A DNA stretch of 56,442 nucleotides, from contig JBIOJM010000017.1 in NCBI GenBank assembly GCA_044450785.1, positions 1 to 56,442 on the forward strand, given 5' to 3'. How positions within the stretch are numbered: the stretch's first letter is position 1; every line of letters starts with the position of its first letter. The stretch comes from JBIOJM01 sp044450785 (GTDB lineage: Bacteria; Planctomycetota; Planctomycetia; Isosphaerales; Isosphaeraceae). The translations under genes and the position numbers were made by a program. Below are positions 1 through 12,400 of the stretch, piece after piece. The notes below the pieces were generated by a model that had not been told where the DNA came from, made no database searches, and worked only from the letters and a program-made list of their open reading frames with translations.

Positions 1-348
1 AGTGGGGCGCGGTAACACGGTGGAAGAATACGTTTAAGTTAAAAAGTGATCTAGATCACTTTGGAAAAAACGCCGAGAAAACCGGCCTTCCCGCGGCAAC
101 ACATTTAGGGGAAAGCGGGGCCATGGGAATCCAGGCTAGACAGCGCGGGAGACCTCCGGTCAGGCACTCCGGCGGGGTCGTGAGACCCGCGCCGAACACT
201 AGACTCGGGCACACCGGTGGCGACCCTTCGGGTGCCCGCGGGCCCACGGCCGGAGGCCGGGGAGTCGCGCCGAACACTAGACGCCTTCATCAATGGAAAC
301 CGGATGAACCCCAAACCCATCCAAACCCAAGTTTTCATCACCCCACCC
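1..348. other. Left-edge intergenic region with repeats
   Basis: No convincing gene is seen. The stretch holds a 20-bp perfect palindrome (43-62) and a 16-bp direct repeat, GCGCCGAACACTAGAC, at 189-204 and 267-282. Its right part is a member of the dispersed repeat family built on GGCGGGGTC...GAGACCCGCGCC (about 170-204), seen again at 403-437 and 12658-12692. Open frames here have composition typical of high-GC noncoding sequence. Confidence 0.6.
43..62. promoter_or_regulatory. Perfect 20-bp palindrome, CRP/FNR-like operator candidate
   Basis: The sequence AAAGTGATCTAGATCACTTT is a perfect palindrome in an AT-rich island of otherwise GC-rich DNA. It has the GTGA-N6-TCAC arrangement typical of CRP/FNR-family binding sites. 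No plus-strand gene begins within 300 bases to its right, so a target would most likely be a leftward gene outside the window. Operator function is inferred only from the sequence. Confidence 0.45.
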
Positions 349-471
349 TCACCCGGCCTTCGGCCATCCTTCGCTGTATCGGAGCCCTTTCGGTCTGGGG
401 AGGGCGGGGTCAGGAGACCCGCGCCCAGCGCTGGCCCCATCATCCGACCCGTCAAGGGCCGACACGCGGCG
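347..471. repeat. Dispersed repeat, copy 1 (3' end of giant gene)
   Basis: Shares blocks in the same order with 12606-12778: a CGGCCTTCGGCCA-type block, GGCGGGGTCAGGAGACCCGCGCCCAGCGCT, and a CGACCC(G/T)TCAAGGGCCGACACGCGGCG-type block. It supplies the stop codon and last residues (WPKAG) of the giant minus-strand gene, exactly as the second copy does for the kinase gene. Confidence 0.7.
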
Positions 472-3400
472 ACGCCGAACAGGACTCCCCACCCTGCTTG
501 GCCACCCCGGTCGGACAGTGCGATGCCATCGCCAAGCATGAACCCACTCCGTTGCCATTGTGGCGACGACGAGGGACGTCAAAGCCAGGTCCGGCTCGTC
601 TTTGCCCGGCTCACGGCCGGGCGGAAGGATCACACCGGTCCGGCGATCGAAGCTGGCGATTGGTCCTTGGTCCTTGGTCCATGGTCCATGGTCCGGGGAA
701 GGCGAGACAACCAGCCGGATCGGGGGCACGACGTCGTGCGAACGACCTGACGGCCGGTCCGAGTGAGACAGTTGCTCTCGGCTGTCACTGGCCCTGTCTT
801 CTCCCCACAGCGATGAAATGACCATGTCGATGGCGTCGACCGCGGTGGTCGGGCTCGGCTCCTCCGTCCGATCGGGCTCGCCGCCGCTCGGAACCGGGTT
901 GGGGCGCGATTTCAAGCTCGTCGGCCCGCCCTGGGTGGGCACGCCCACCGCGGGTGGCGAAGCGGGACGATCGCTCGCCGGGTCCCGGGCCGGCGCACCC
1001 GAAACCCCGTTGGGGTTCTCGCGCCGGAACTGCTCCAGCGCCTCGTCGAGACCGATCACATACCGCTCCCACGGTGCGATGGCCGCTGGGGCCGCGCCGG
1101 CAATATTCGCCCCCGGCAGGTCCGATTCCGCACCATCGTCTCCCCCCGGGCCGCCGCGCCCCTGAGACGACAGACCTTGGCCCACGGAGACGCCCGTCCC
1201 CGGCAAGAACGCGGCCACCGCCGTGGCCTGCGTCTCCGCCAGGCCGAGGTTGAGCTCGTCTCCCGGCACCGCGATCGTGAGTGTCAGCACCGTCGCCACC
1301 AGCGGCAGCGACGACTCGGAGAGCGGCACCAGTTGGGCCACTGGATTTGCGACAGGCGTCGCGGTGGACGAGGAGATCGGTGCGGTGTCGATGCCCAAAC
1401 TCATCGCCACCAGCTCGGCCGACTCGTGGCCCGCGGTCGCCGCGTAGAACTGCACCTGGCCGCCGGTCAACGCCGAGAACGCCAGCGCCGTCGGGTCGGG
1501 CAGGTTCGGCTCGGTCGCGGCCGACGTCAACCCCAGGCCACCCGGGCCACCTTCGAAGAGCGAGAGCACTCCATCGCCGCCATTGCCGACGACCAGGTCC
1601 TCGAAGCCTCCGGAGCCGAAGGCGAAGGCGGTATCCGGTTCCACCCCGCCGGAGGTGATCGTGCTGGTCGTCGGATTCGCGCCCTCGAAACCGGCAATCA
1701 GCGTGAGGTCGTTCGACCCGGCGTTGACGGTGACCAGGTCAGTCTGGCCGTTGAAGTTGCCGACGAAGGTCTGGCCGGGATCGGTGCCCACGGAGTAGTT
1801 TCGCGGATTCTGGTCATTGAAAAACCCTTGTCCCACTCCCGGCAGCAACACGACGTCGTTGGATTGGCTATTGGTGATCAGCATGTCGGGGAAGGTTCCG
1901 CCGGTGAAGTTCCCCACCACCGTGGATACCGGCCCCGAGCCGCCCGAATTCAGCCGTGTCCCCGCCGAGAACGAGATCGCGCCCCCCTGCTGCGATTGGT
2001 TGAGCAGGATCGACACCTGGTTGGAGCCCTTGTCGGCCACCACCAGGTCGGGCAAGGAGCCCGTGAGGTTGGCCACCGTGATCCCCACCGGGTTGGTGCC
2101 CACGAAATAGCCATTCCCGCCGTTGACCGCCGGCCCGAACTGGCCGTTGCCCAGCCCGGGGTAGATCAGCACGTTGTTGCTGCCGCTGTTGGCGACGATC
2201 AGGTCGGGGATGCCATCGCCGTTCAAATCCGCCAGCTTGACGGCGCCGGGATCGAGCAGGCCCGACGATTGATCGGCCAGCACGGTCGAACTGCCGGCAC
2301 CGTAGTCGACGACCACGCGATCCAGCCCCTGGTCGGCGTAGATGATGTCCTTCGAGCCGTTGCCGGTCAGATCGGCCACGGCCAGCTCGACGGCCTGGCT
2401 GGCGTTGTGGTAGGGCGCGAAGGTACCGTCGCCGTTGCCCAGCAGCACCAGTACGTCGCCGTAGGCATCCCCCACGAGCAGGTCGAGCTTGCCGTTACCG
2501 GTGAGATCGGCGACTGTCAGGCCGTCGGATCCCGACGGCACCGCGTAAGTGGTCAGGGGCAGGAATCCCCCATTGCCGTCGCCCAGGTAGATGCTCACCC
2601 CGGCGGCGGTGAGCACGGCCAGGTCGTCGATCCCATTGCTGGTGAAGTCGGCCATGCGCACGACTTGCACGGGCCCCTGGGTCGCGAGGGCAACTGGGTT
2701 GGCGAACCGGCCGCCGCCCAGGCCCGCGAGGATGTCCATCGTGTCCGATCCCGAGTTGATCGTCACGAGGCTGGTCGGGCCGCCCGGCGTGAGCGGCCCG
2801 GCGGCCACGCCGGCCGTCGCCTCCTGGCTCGTGACCTCGGGTGTGCCGCCGGGATCGATCTCGGACAATCCAGTCCCGGTGCGATAAGGGACGGGGGCTG
2901 CGAATTGCCCGCCACCCAAGTTGAGCAGGACGCTCACCTGTCCGGTCAGCTTGTTGGTGACGACCAGATCGAGGCGGCCGTCGACGCTGGTGTCGACCGC
3001 CTGGACGTCGGAGACGCCCAGGCCGACGGAGATGGTGAGCGGTGCCGAGAAAGTCGGGCGATCGAGCGGGTCGATGGGGCCGGTCAACCGGCTGCCGAAG
3101 TAGACTGAAAGCGTACCATCGCCGGCAATGCGGACCACCAGGTCGGTCAATCCGTCGCCGCTCAAGTCGGCCGAGATGATCTGCGCCGGGAGCTGACCGG
3201 TCGTGAGCGATCCGCTCAGCCGAACGAAACCGCCATCGCGGTAAGCGTAAAACGAGATGAAGTTGTCCTTGGCGTCGACGCTGGCGAGCACGGGGCCTTG
3301 ATCGGTGTTCGGGAGCCAGGCGATGTCGCGCGAGGCATAGGGATTCGAGCCGTCCGGCAGCGGAGGGTTGACCGTGACGGGCGGCGCGAAGACGCCGGGC

Positions 3401-6400
3401 TGCCCGGGGATGCCCTGGCGGTAGAGGATATTGCCGGCCCCGTCGACGACCAGCACGTCATGGGTGCCGTCGCCGTTGACATCGGCCACGAGGGGAGTGG
3501 CATGGGAAGTCGTCACATCCAGCGCCGGGTCGCTGAACGTGCCATCCCCGTTGCTCAAGAGGATCGTGACGACGTTGGAACCGGAACTGAGGAAGGCCAG
3601 GTCCTGGCGACCGTTGCCATTGAAGTCGCCGGCCACGTAGGATACCGCGTTGCCGGTGAGGGGTTGGAGACCGTATCCCAGGGATCCCAGGTCGGTCGTC
3701 TTCTCGGGCTGGAACGTCCCGTCCCCGTTCCCCAAGAGCACCGAGACTTCGGTCACATCGGTCTGGGTGACGGGGTTGTAGTAGTACCCTGCCCAAGCGA
3801 GGTCGATGTGGCCGTTGCCGCTGAAGTCTCCCGCCACCATGAAGTAGTAGGGGTAAAGACTGACTGGGTAGATTTGCGCGGGCTGGAACGTGCCATCCCC
3901 GTTGCCCATCGCGACCGCGACCGTGGTGCCCTCGGTGCTGGCAAGATCGAGCTTGCCGTCTCCGTTGAAATCTGCCGCGACCAGATTATACGGTTCGAGG
4001 CCGGGAACCGACAGGAAATTCGCGGGCTGGAACGTCCCGTCCCCGTTGCCCAGGAGCATCGCGATCTCGCCGCTGTAGGCCGGCACCACGATCAGGTCGA
4101 GCTTCCCGTTCCCGGTGAAGTCCCCCGCGACCATGGAGCCTACACCACCACCAAATGGCAACGTCATCGTCTCCGGCGGCTGGAACGTCCCGTCCCCGTT
4201 CCCCAACAGCACAGCGATCATATCTTCGTAGGGCGGTGAGTGGTTGTAGCCCGTTGCGACCAGATCAAGCTTCCCGTCGCCGTTGAAGTCCCCCGCCAGC
4301 AGGATAAATGGCTGGAATGGCAGCGATTCGGTCTCCCCAGTTTGGAAGGTGCCGTCACCGTTGCCCAGCATCACCGTGATCTTCCCGCTATAAAGTCCGA
4401 CGCTGCTACCGATAACCAGGTCGAGCCGGCCATCACCGTTGAAGTCGCCCGTCACGCCCGTACCGCCGCTGTTACCTTGACCGGCGCTCGTGTTGCCGTC
4501 ACCGAACGGCGGCGGCTTCTGAACCTGGAACGTGCCGTCACCATTGCCCGGGAGGATCGAGGAGGCGTATTCGCTCGAAGCGATCAGGTCGAGCTTTCCA
4601 TTACCATTGAAATCGCCGGCGACGACGAGGCTGGGGTCAGCGGCTGCCACCACCTGGTTCTGACCGGGCGGCTCGAACGTGCCGTCCGGATTCTGCAGCA
4701 GGACCGTGACACCGCTGGTGCTGATGCTGGTTTCGGCCAGGTCGAGCCGGCCATTTCCGAGGAAATCCGCCGCCACCAGCGTGGGATAATTGGAGTCGCT
4801 GACGGAATAATACACCTGCGGCGGTTGGAAGGTCCCGTCGCCGTTGCCCCGCAGGACATCGATGTTGTTGCTGTCGTAGGCGTCCGCGACCGCCAGGTCG
4901 AGCTTCCCGTTGCCGTAGAAATCCCCCGCCACGACGGAATTGGGGCCGAACCCCGCGGCGTAGAGCTCCGGGGCCTGGAACGTGCCGTCGCCTTTGCCCA
5001 GGAGAACCGCGACACCCGAGTTATCAAGGTTGGAGCCGGCGTTGACCGCCAGGTCCAGCTTGCCGTCGCCGTTGAAATCTCCGATCGCGATGCTGTAGGG
5101 ATAACCTCCCGTCGCAAACGATTTTGGGGCCCCGAAGGTGCCATCGCCGTTGCCCATGAGCACGGTGATGGTACCTTGATAAAAGCTCGTGACGGCCAGG
5201 TCGAGGTGGCCGTCTCCGCTGAAATCACCGGCGACCAGGTCGGCAGTGTACGCGATGGACCCCGCTGGGTAGTCCAGAGGCGGCTGGAAGGCGCCGTTAC
5301 CATTGCCCAGGAGGATAACCACGCCGCCCGGACCGGTCCCGTTATTCGAGCAGGCCACGGCCAGGTCGAGGTTGCCGTCGCCGTTGAAATCCGCGGCGAC
5401 CAGGGCCGTCGGGAAGTCCCCGGCCGGGAAATCACTCGCCGAAACGGACACCGGGACCTGAAAGGTGCCGTCACCGTTGCCGCGAAGCAACAGGATGCTA
5501 TCCGTCGTCTCATCGGCAATGACCAGGTCGAGATGTCCATCGTTGAAGAAGTCGCCTTCCGCCATCGCCGTATAAAAATCGTAAGAGTTGGGTAACGGCA
5601 AACCTTTCGAGGGGCTGCGGAACGTCCCATCTCCGACTCCGAGCTCGACGCCGCCCGGGGTCGCGATGTCGGGGATGCCGTCACCATTGAAGTCGCCGAC
5701 GACCATCCCTTCTGGGCCGAAAAAGCTCCCGGAGACAGGAACAGTCTGGAAAGGGGGGGAAGCCGATGTCAGGGTGGCCGTCAGGGTGTAATCGCCCGTC
5801 TGCCCGGTGCTGTCCACCTCGAGGTAATAGGTCCCGGCCGGGAGGTGTTCGTCGACCTGGTCATCCAGGTTGCTGGGGGAGATTCCATCGCTCAAGACGA
5901 GCAGTGCGCCGTGCGAGTCCCTCAGCGAGAGGCGGGTCGAGAGGCCGTCGGCGTGGACCCGCGCGACCAGGAGTGTGTCAGTGGACGTGTCGATCCGGTA
6001 CGAATCGACCTGGCCCGCCTTGCCAACCTGGCCCGGCTGACGGGGAGCGGACAGGACGGTCAACACGTCCGAAGCGTTGGCGCTCCCGAATGCGAAGTCG
6101 ATGCTCGCCAGGCCGCGCACGCTGAGATTCGAGCCGGCGATCGTCAGGCCGTCGGAGCTGCCGGAGGGCGCCGTATCCAGCGCGATCAGCGGTGAGCCGG
6201 CATAGCCCGGCTGAGACGTGCCGTCGATCAGGACGGAGCTGATGATGGGCGGAAGTGGCGAGAGGAGTGAGATCGTCCGCACGCCTGGACCGGCGATATC
6301 GAAGTCGACGGTATTCGTCTCGCCGGTCACCGCGTTGGAGTCGAGGATCGCCTGGCGGAGCGAGCCCAGGCCGCTATCGGCCGTGGTGGTGACCACGAAA

Positions 6401-9400
6401 ACGCCGTTTGTAATCGGAACCCGGGCCTGGATTGACCTCGCGCCGTCCGACTCTGCATCCAGGCTCAGTGTCGTGTTGCCACGGAACTCCGGCAGCGGCG
6501 TGAAGGTCAAACCCGCGAGCGCCGTGTCGAGCACCGAGATCGGACCGCTGTACGACAACGATCCGGTCCCGTTGCCGGAGCCGGTCAGGCCAGCGGTGCT
6601 CCGTAATGTCAGGGTCCCGCCCACGATCGACAACGTCAGGTCCCATGTCAGGTCGAACGGCCCGGCACCCGGATCTTGCAGGGCGATGCCATCGCCCGAC
6701 GCGGCCGAGAACAGCAGCGGCTGACCGGGAACATCGTGAACATACTGCGTCGGCGCCTGGAGGACGGCCCGTCGCAGCGCCGAGATCTCGGACGTGTTGC
6801 CATCGGGGTCGGTGGCCGTGGCGGTGACCACGGGCCGGCCGGCCGGCGGAGTGAACGGGATGCGGAAGACGGCCTGGCCCTGATTGTCCGTGGTCACCTC
6901 CAGCGACCCGAGAACATCCTCCGCCTCGCCGGCTCCGCCGGGACTGAAGCCGGAGCTGGCGAAGAGATCGATGCGGAAGGTCGTGTCCGGCGTGCTGCCG
7001 CCCAGCCAGCCCTCGAGCCCGCCGCCGGCGGTGGTGACGACGATGGGGAAATTCTGGAAGTTGTTCGGTCCCTGGCGAGGTGCATCGGAGTTGTAGGTGA
7101 TTCCATCGCCGCCGAGGTCGATGGCCTGGCCGCTGCCGATCAACCAGGTGGGGAGATCGCCGTTGGTTCCCGCCAGCGTGCCGTCGTTGTGGTTGGGGGT
7201 CTGGTCGTACGCGGTCGCCCCCTGGCCTTCGTCGAAGGTGTAGTACGCCTGCAGGCCCGGCTCCGTGCCGCCGGGCGCCGCGCTGATGTCCTGGCTGATA
7301 TCGCCAGCCGAGCGCGCCTCGCTCCAGACTCGGACATCGTCGATCCGGCCGACGAAGCCATACCAGCCCCCGGGAGTGGCCGGCCAGTAGTCCGTGTATC
7401 CGGTCCCGATCTGGTTGAAGCTGTCGTTGAGGTACTGAGGCGATTTCGACACGGACCCGATGAGCTCGCCATCGACGTAGAAGGTCATTGTCCCGGCATC
7501 GCCGTCGATGACGAGGGCGACATTGTGCCACCGCGCGTCGTTGACAGTGACATTGGACGTGACCTGCTCGATCGAGCCGGTATTCGTGTTATACGACCCA
7601 CCGTAGAGCTTGCCGTCGGTGCCGACATAGAGCTCCGGAACCCATCCGTTGGACGGATATTGCCCTGCGCTCGCCGCCTGATAGCCGAAAATGACACCAC
7701 CGCTGGTGGTCTGGAACCAGGCCTCGAGGGTCTCGCTCGGCTCGGAGCCGTCGATCAGGCCGTTGGGCAAGTTGACGTAGCTCGATCCATCGAACTGGAT
7801 GGACCCCGCGGGGGTGGGCGTGGGAGAGGCGTCGTTGGCGAAGATGCGGTTGGCGGTGACCTGGTTGCCGACGGTGCCGTTACCCTCAACGTCGACGCCC
7901 GGCCCGGAATTGAAAGCGATCAGGTTGCCAAGGGCGGCGGTGGCCCCGCCCACCAGGTTGTCGCTGGCCCCGCCCAGGATTTGAACGCCAAAGTCATTGG
8001 GTGCCGCCGACGAGCCGCTGGGATCGGTGCCGATGTCGTTGGCTTCGATCGAGTTGCCGGTCGCACTCGTTCCGGTGATGAGGATCCCCGCACCCTCGAG
8101 GAAGCCGCTCACGTCCAGGCCGCGGATGGTCGCCCCGGGGCCTGTGATCGTCAGGCCGTCGCCGGTTCCGGCCTGGGTGCCGGAGAGCTCGATCAGCGGC
8201 GCGCCGCCGTAACCAGGCTGGGAGAAGCCGTCGATCAAAACAGGGTTCGCGATCGGCGGCAGGGGCGACGCGGGCGCGATCGTCTGGACACCCGGGCCCG
8301 CGATTGCGAACTTGACGATGTTGGTGCCACCCGCGGCGGTGTTCGAGTCGAGGATCGCCTGCCGCAGCGAGCCGGGACCACTGTCGTTCGTATTCGTGAC
8401 CGGGAAAACTCCGCTCGTGATCGCGATGTGCCCCTGGACGAGCACCGCGCCAGCCGACCGGGCAGTCACGCTCAGCGTGGCGTCGCCTTCGAACCCGGGC
8501 GGCGGAGTCAAGGTTAGACCCTCGAGCGCTGCGTTGAGAGCGAGGAGGTCTCCTTGATATTGCAGTGTTCCGGTGCCATCGCCCGAGCCGGCGAGGCCGG
8601 CGGTTCCCGAGAGCGTGAGCGTCCCGGCGGCGACGAACAGAGTCACGTCCCACTCCGGGCTCAATGGCCCGCTATCCCGGGCTTGCAGGGCGATGCCATC
8701 GCCGGAGGCGGCCGAGAAGATGAGCGGCCGGCCGGGAACCAGGCGAACGGACTGGGCCGGCCCCTCCAGAGTGGCCCGGCGCAGGGCCGAGACCTCAGAG
8801 GTGTTGCCCCCGGGGTCGGTGGCCGTGGCAGTCACCTCCGGCAGACCGGCAGGCGGCGTGAACGGCACGTCGAAGACGGCCTGGCCCAGGCTGTCGGTCG
8901 TCACCTCCAGCGATCCGAGGTAGTCCTCGGCCTCCCCCGCGCCGCCCGGCCCGTAGCCGGCGCTGGCAAAGACATCGATGCGGAAGGTCGTGTCGGGCGT
9001 GCTGCCGCCCAGCCAGCCCTCGAGCCCGCCGCCGGCGGTGGTGACGACGACGGGGAAATTCTGGAAGTTGTTGGGTCCCTGGCGAGGTGCATTGGAGTTG
9101 TAAGTGATTCCATCGCCGCCGAGGTCGATGGCCTCGCCGCTGTCGTTGACCCAGGTGGGGAGATCACCGTTGGTACCCGCCAGCGTGCCGTCGTTGTGGT
9201 TGGGAGTCTGGTCGTACGCGGTTGCCCCATGGCCTTCGTCGAGCGGGTAGTAGGCCTCCAGGCCCGGCTCGGTGCTGCTGGGTACGGTCATCGTGTCCTG
9301 ACTGATCTCGCCGGCCGATCGCGCGACGCTCCAGATCCGCACTTCGTCGATCTCGCCGACGAAGCCATACCAGCTCTGGTTCGTCGCCAGCCAACCTTGG

Positions 9401-12400
9401 CCCGTGTATCCGGTCCCGATCTGGTTGAAGCTGCCGGAGAGGACCTGAAACGATCCCGGCACGGACCCGATGAGCTGGCCATCCAGGTAGAGGGTCATCG
9501 TCTTGGCCACCCCGTCAACGACGAGGGCAACGTTGTGCCACTTGCCGTCGTTGACGGTGGTATTCGACGTGACCTGGTCGATACCGTTGTCGTACGACCC
9601 GCCATGGAGCTTGCCGTCCGTGCCGACATAGACCGCCGGATCCCAGCCGTTGCCCGCATAAATCCCTGGTGCGCTCCAGGTCTGATAGCCGAAGATGACA
9701 CCGCCACTGGTGGTCTGGAACCAGGCCTCGAGGGTCTCGCTCGGCCCGGAACCGTCGATCAGTCCGTTGGGCAAGCTGACGTAGCTCGATCCATCGAACT
9801 TGAGGGCCCCCGCGGGGTTGGGCGTGGGAGAGGCGTCGTTGGCGAAGATGCGGTTGGCGGTGACCTGGTTGCCGACGGTGCCGTCGCCCTCAACGTCGAC
9901 GCCCGGCCCGGAATTGAAAGCGATCAGGTTGCCAAGGGCGGCGGTGGCCCCGCCCACCAGGTTGTCGCTGGCCCCGCCCAGGATTTGAACGCCAAAGTCA
10001 TTGGGTGCCGCCGACAAGCCGGTGGGATCGGTGCCGATGTCGTTGGCTTCGATCGAGTTGCCGGTCGCACTCGTTCCGGAGATGAGGATCCCCGCACCCT
10101 CGAGGAAGCCACTCAAGTCCAGGCCGCGGATGGTCGACCCGGAGGACGTGATCGTCAGGCCATTGCCGGTTCCGGCCTGGGTGCCGGAGAGCTCGATCAG
10201 CGGCGCGCCGGCGTAACCCGGCTGGGATGTGCCGTCGATCAGGACGGAAGTGGTGATGGGCGGAAGTGGCGAGAGGAGTGAGATCGTCTGCGCACCTGGA
10301 CCAGCGATGTCGAAGTCGACGGTATTCGTCCCGCCGGTCACTGCGTTGGAGTCGAGGATCGCCTGGCGGAGCGAGCCCGGGCCGTTGTCGGCCGTCGTCG
10401 TCACCACGAAAACACCGTCGGTAACGACGATCGGGACCTGGACCGGCGTTGCACCATCCGATCCGGCGTCGATGCTCAGCGTGGCATTGCCCTGGAATCC
10501 CCCCGGCGTATAAGTCATTCCGGACAGTGCCGAATTCAGCGCCGAAAGGAGGCCGCTGTACGATAACGATCCGGTCGCGTTCCCCGACCCGGTCAATCCG
10601 GTGGTGTTCGCCAGCGTCAGCGTGCCTGTCGAGACGGCGAGCGTCAGAGACCACGTCGGGTCGAGCGGCCCGGCATCGGGATCCTGCAACACGATCGCGT
10701 CACCGGCCGCGGCGGAGAAGACCAGAGGCTGGCCGGGGGTAACGCGGGGAGTCATGGTGGGTTGACTCAGTTCGCCTCGACGCAGTGCCGAGACTTCGGA
10801 CGTGTTGCCCTGAGGGTCGGTGGCCGTGGCCGTCACGATGGGTAGTCCGGGCGGTGGCGTGAACGGCACATCAAACTGCACCTGACCCTGGCTATCGGTC
10901 GTGACTTCCAACGAGCCAAGGTAGTCCTGGGCTTCCCCCGACCCGTCCGAGTTGTATCCGGCGCTGGCGAAGAACTCGAGGTGGAAGGGCGTGTCGGGCG
11001 TGCTGCCGCCCAGCCAGCCCTCGAGCGAGCCGTCAGCGGTGGTGACGACGATCGGGAAGTTCTGGAGGTTGTTCGGCCCCTGGCGGGGAGAGGTGGAATT
11101 GTAAGTGACCCCGTCGTCACCGAGGTCGATGGCCTGTCTCGTATTACCGAAGATGCGATTGGCGACGATCTGGTCGCCGACGGAATCGCTGCCGATCACA
11201 TCGACGCCCGTCCCATGGTTGTTGGTGATGAGGTTCCCCGCGACTGCAGTGTCGCCCCCAATCGTGTTGCCGCTGGAGTATTCGATGTCGATCCCGGCAG
11301 GGTTCGGTAATGACAGGGTGCCCGTCGAATCGGTGCCGATCTCATTGCCGGCCACGACGTTGTCGTTACTTCCGACCAAAATTTGAATGCCATAAAACCC
11401 GTTGCCGGAGATCACGTTTCCTTCATCGCGGACGGCCGTGCCGCCGTTCGGGTTGACCCCGATCCAGTTCGACGAGGCGCCTTCGGCGAGGAAGACGCCA
11501 TCACCGGCGATGCCCAAAGCGCGAGTCCCGGTCACGTCGGTCCCGATGAAGTTGCCCGCGACCAGGTTGCCATCGGTTCCAGTGCCCCAGATGTCAATCG
11601 CATCATTGTTGCTCCCCGCGATGACGTTGCGCTCGCCCACATCGTCGACGCTCGCGCCGTCAGTGCCGATCCGGTTGCCCGAGGCGCCACCGGCAATCGC
11701 CACACCGCCGCCGAAGTAATTTCCCTGCGAGTCGACGAGCGGCTGTGTGCCGTTGTTCAGAGCGACTGAACCCGAGATGTCAGTGCCGAGGAAGTTGCCC
11801 GCAACGGCGTTGCCATTCGTCCCTTGCCCGGTGATCCAGACACCGGCGAACAGGTTGCCGCTGAGCAGGTTCCGCTCGGCCGCGTCGTTGACGCCATCGC
11901 CGTTGGTCCCGATCAGGTTGCTGACAGCGCCCGCGTCGATCTCGACACCCGAATCGTTGGGCTCGCCGACCGTTCCGCTGGGATCGGTACCGAGGAAGTT
12001 ACCGTAGATCCAGTTCCGGGTCGCGCTGGTCCCGGTGATGTGGATGCCGGCGCCCTGAGGAAAACCGTTGATGTCCAGGCCGCGGATGGTGACGCCTGAG
12101 CCGGTGATGGTCAGGCCGTCGCCGCCGCCGGCTTGACTTCCATTGATCTCGACGAGCGGTGTACCAATGTAACCCGACTGGGAGAAGCCGTCGATCAGCA
12201 CCGGGTTGGTGATTGCCGACAGAGAAGAGAGCGGAACGATCGTTTGCGCCCCGGTCCCCGAGATGTCGAAGTCGATCGTGTTCGGCGCTCCGATGGCATT
12301 GTTGGAATCGAGGATCGCCTGCCGGAGCGAGCCGGGGCCGCTGTCGCCGGTATTGCTCACCAGGAACGTGGACAGGAGCGTCCGGTCCTCCATCAGCTCC

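Noticed and set aside
1177..3108. 643-residue plus-strand open frame
   Set aside because: Antisense shadow of the giant FG-GAP gene; Arg/His/Gly-rich repetitive composition with no domain. The minus frame has clear repeats with codon-level constraint.
6676..10281. Two long plus-strand frames (613 and 575 residues)
   Set aside because: Antisense of the repeated beta-helix/LamG modules; their similarity to each other simply mirrors the duplicated sense sequence.
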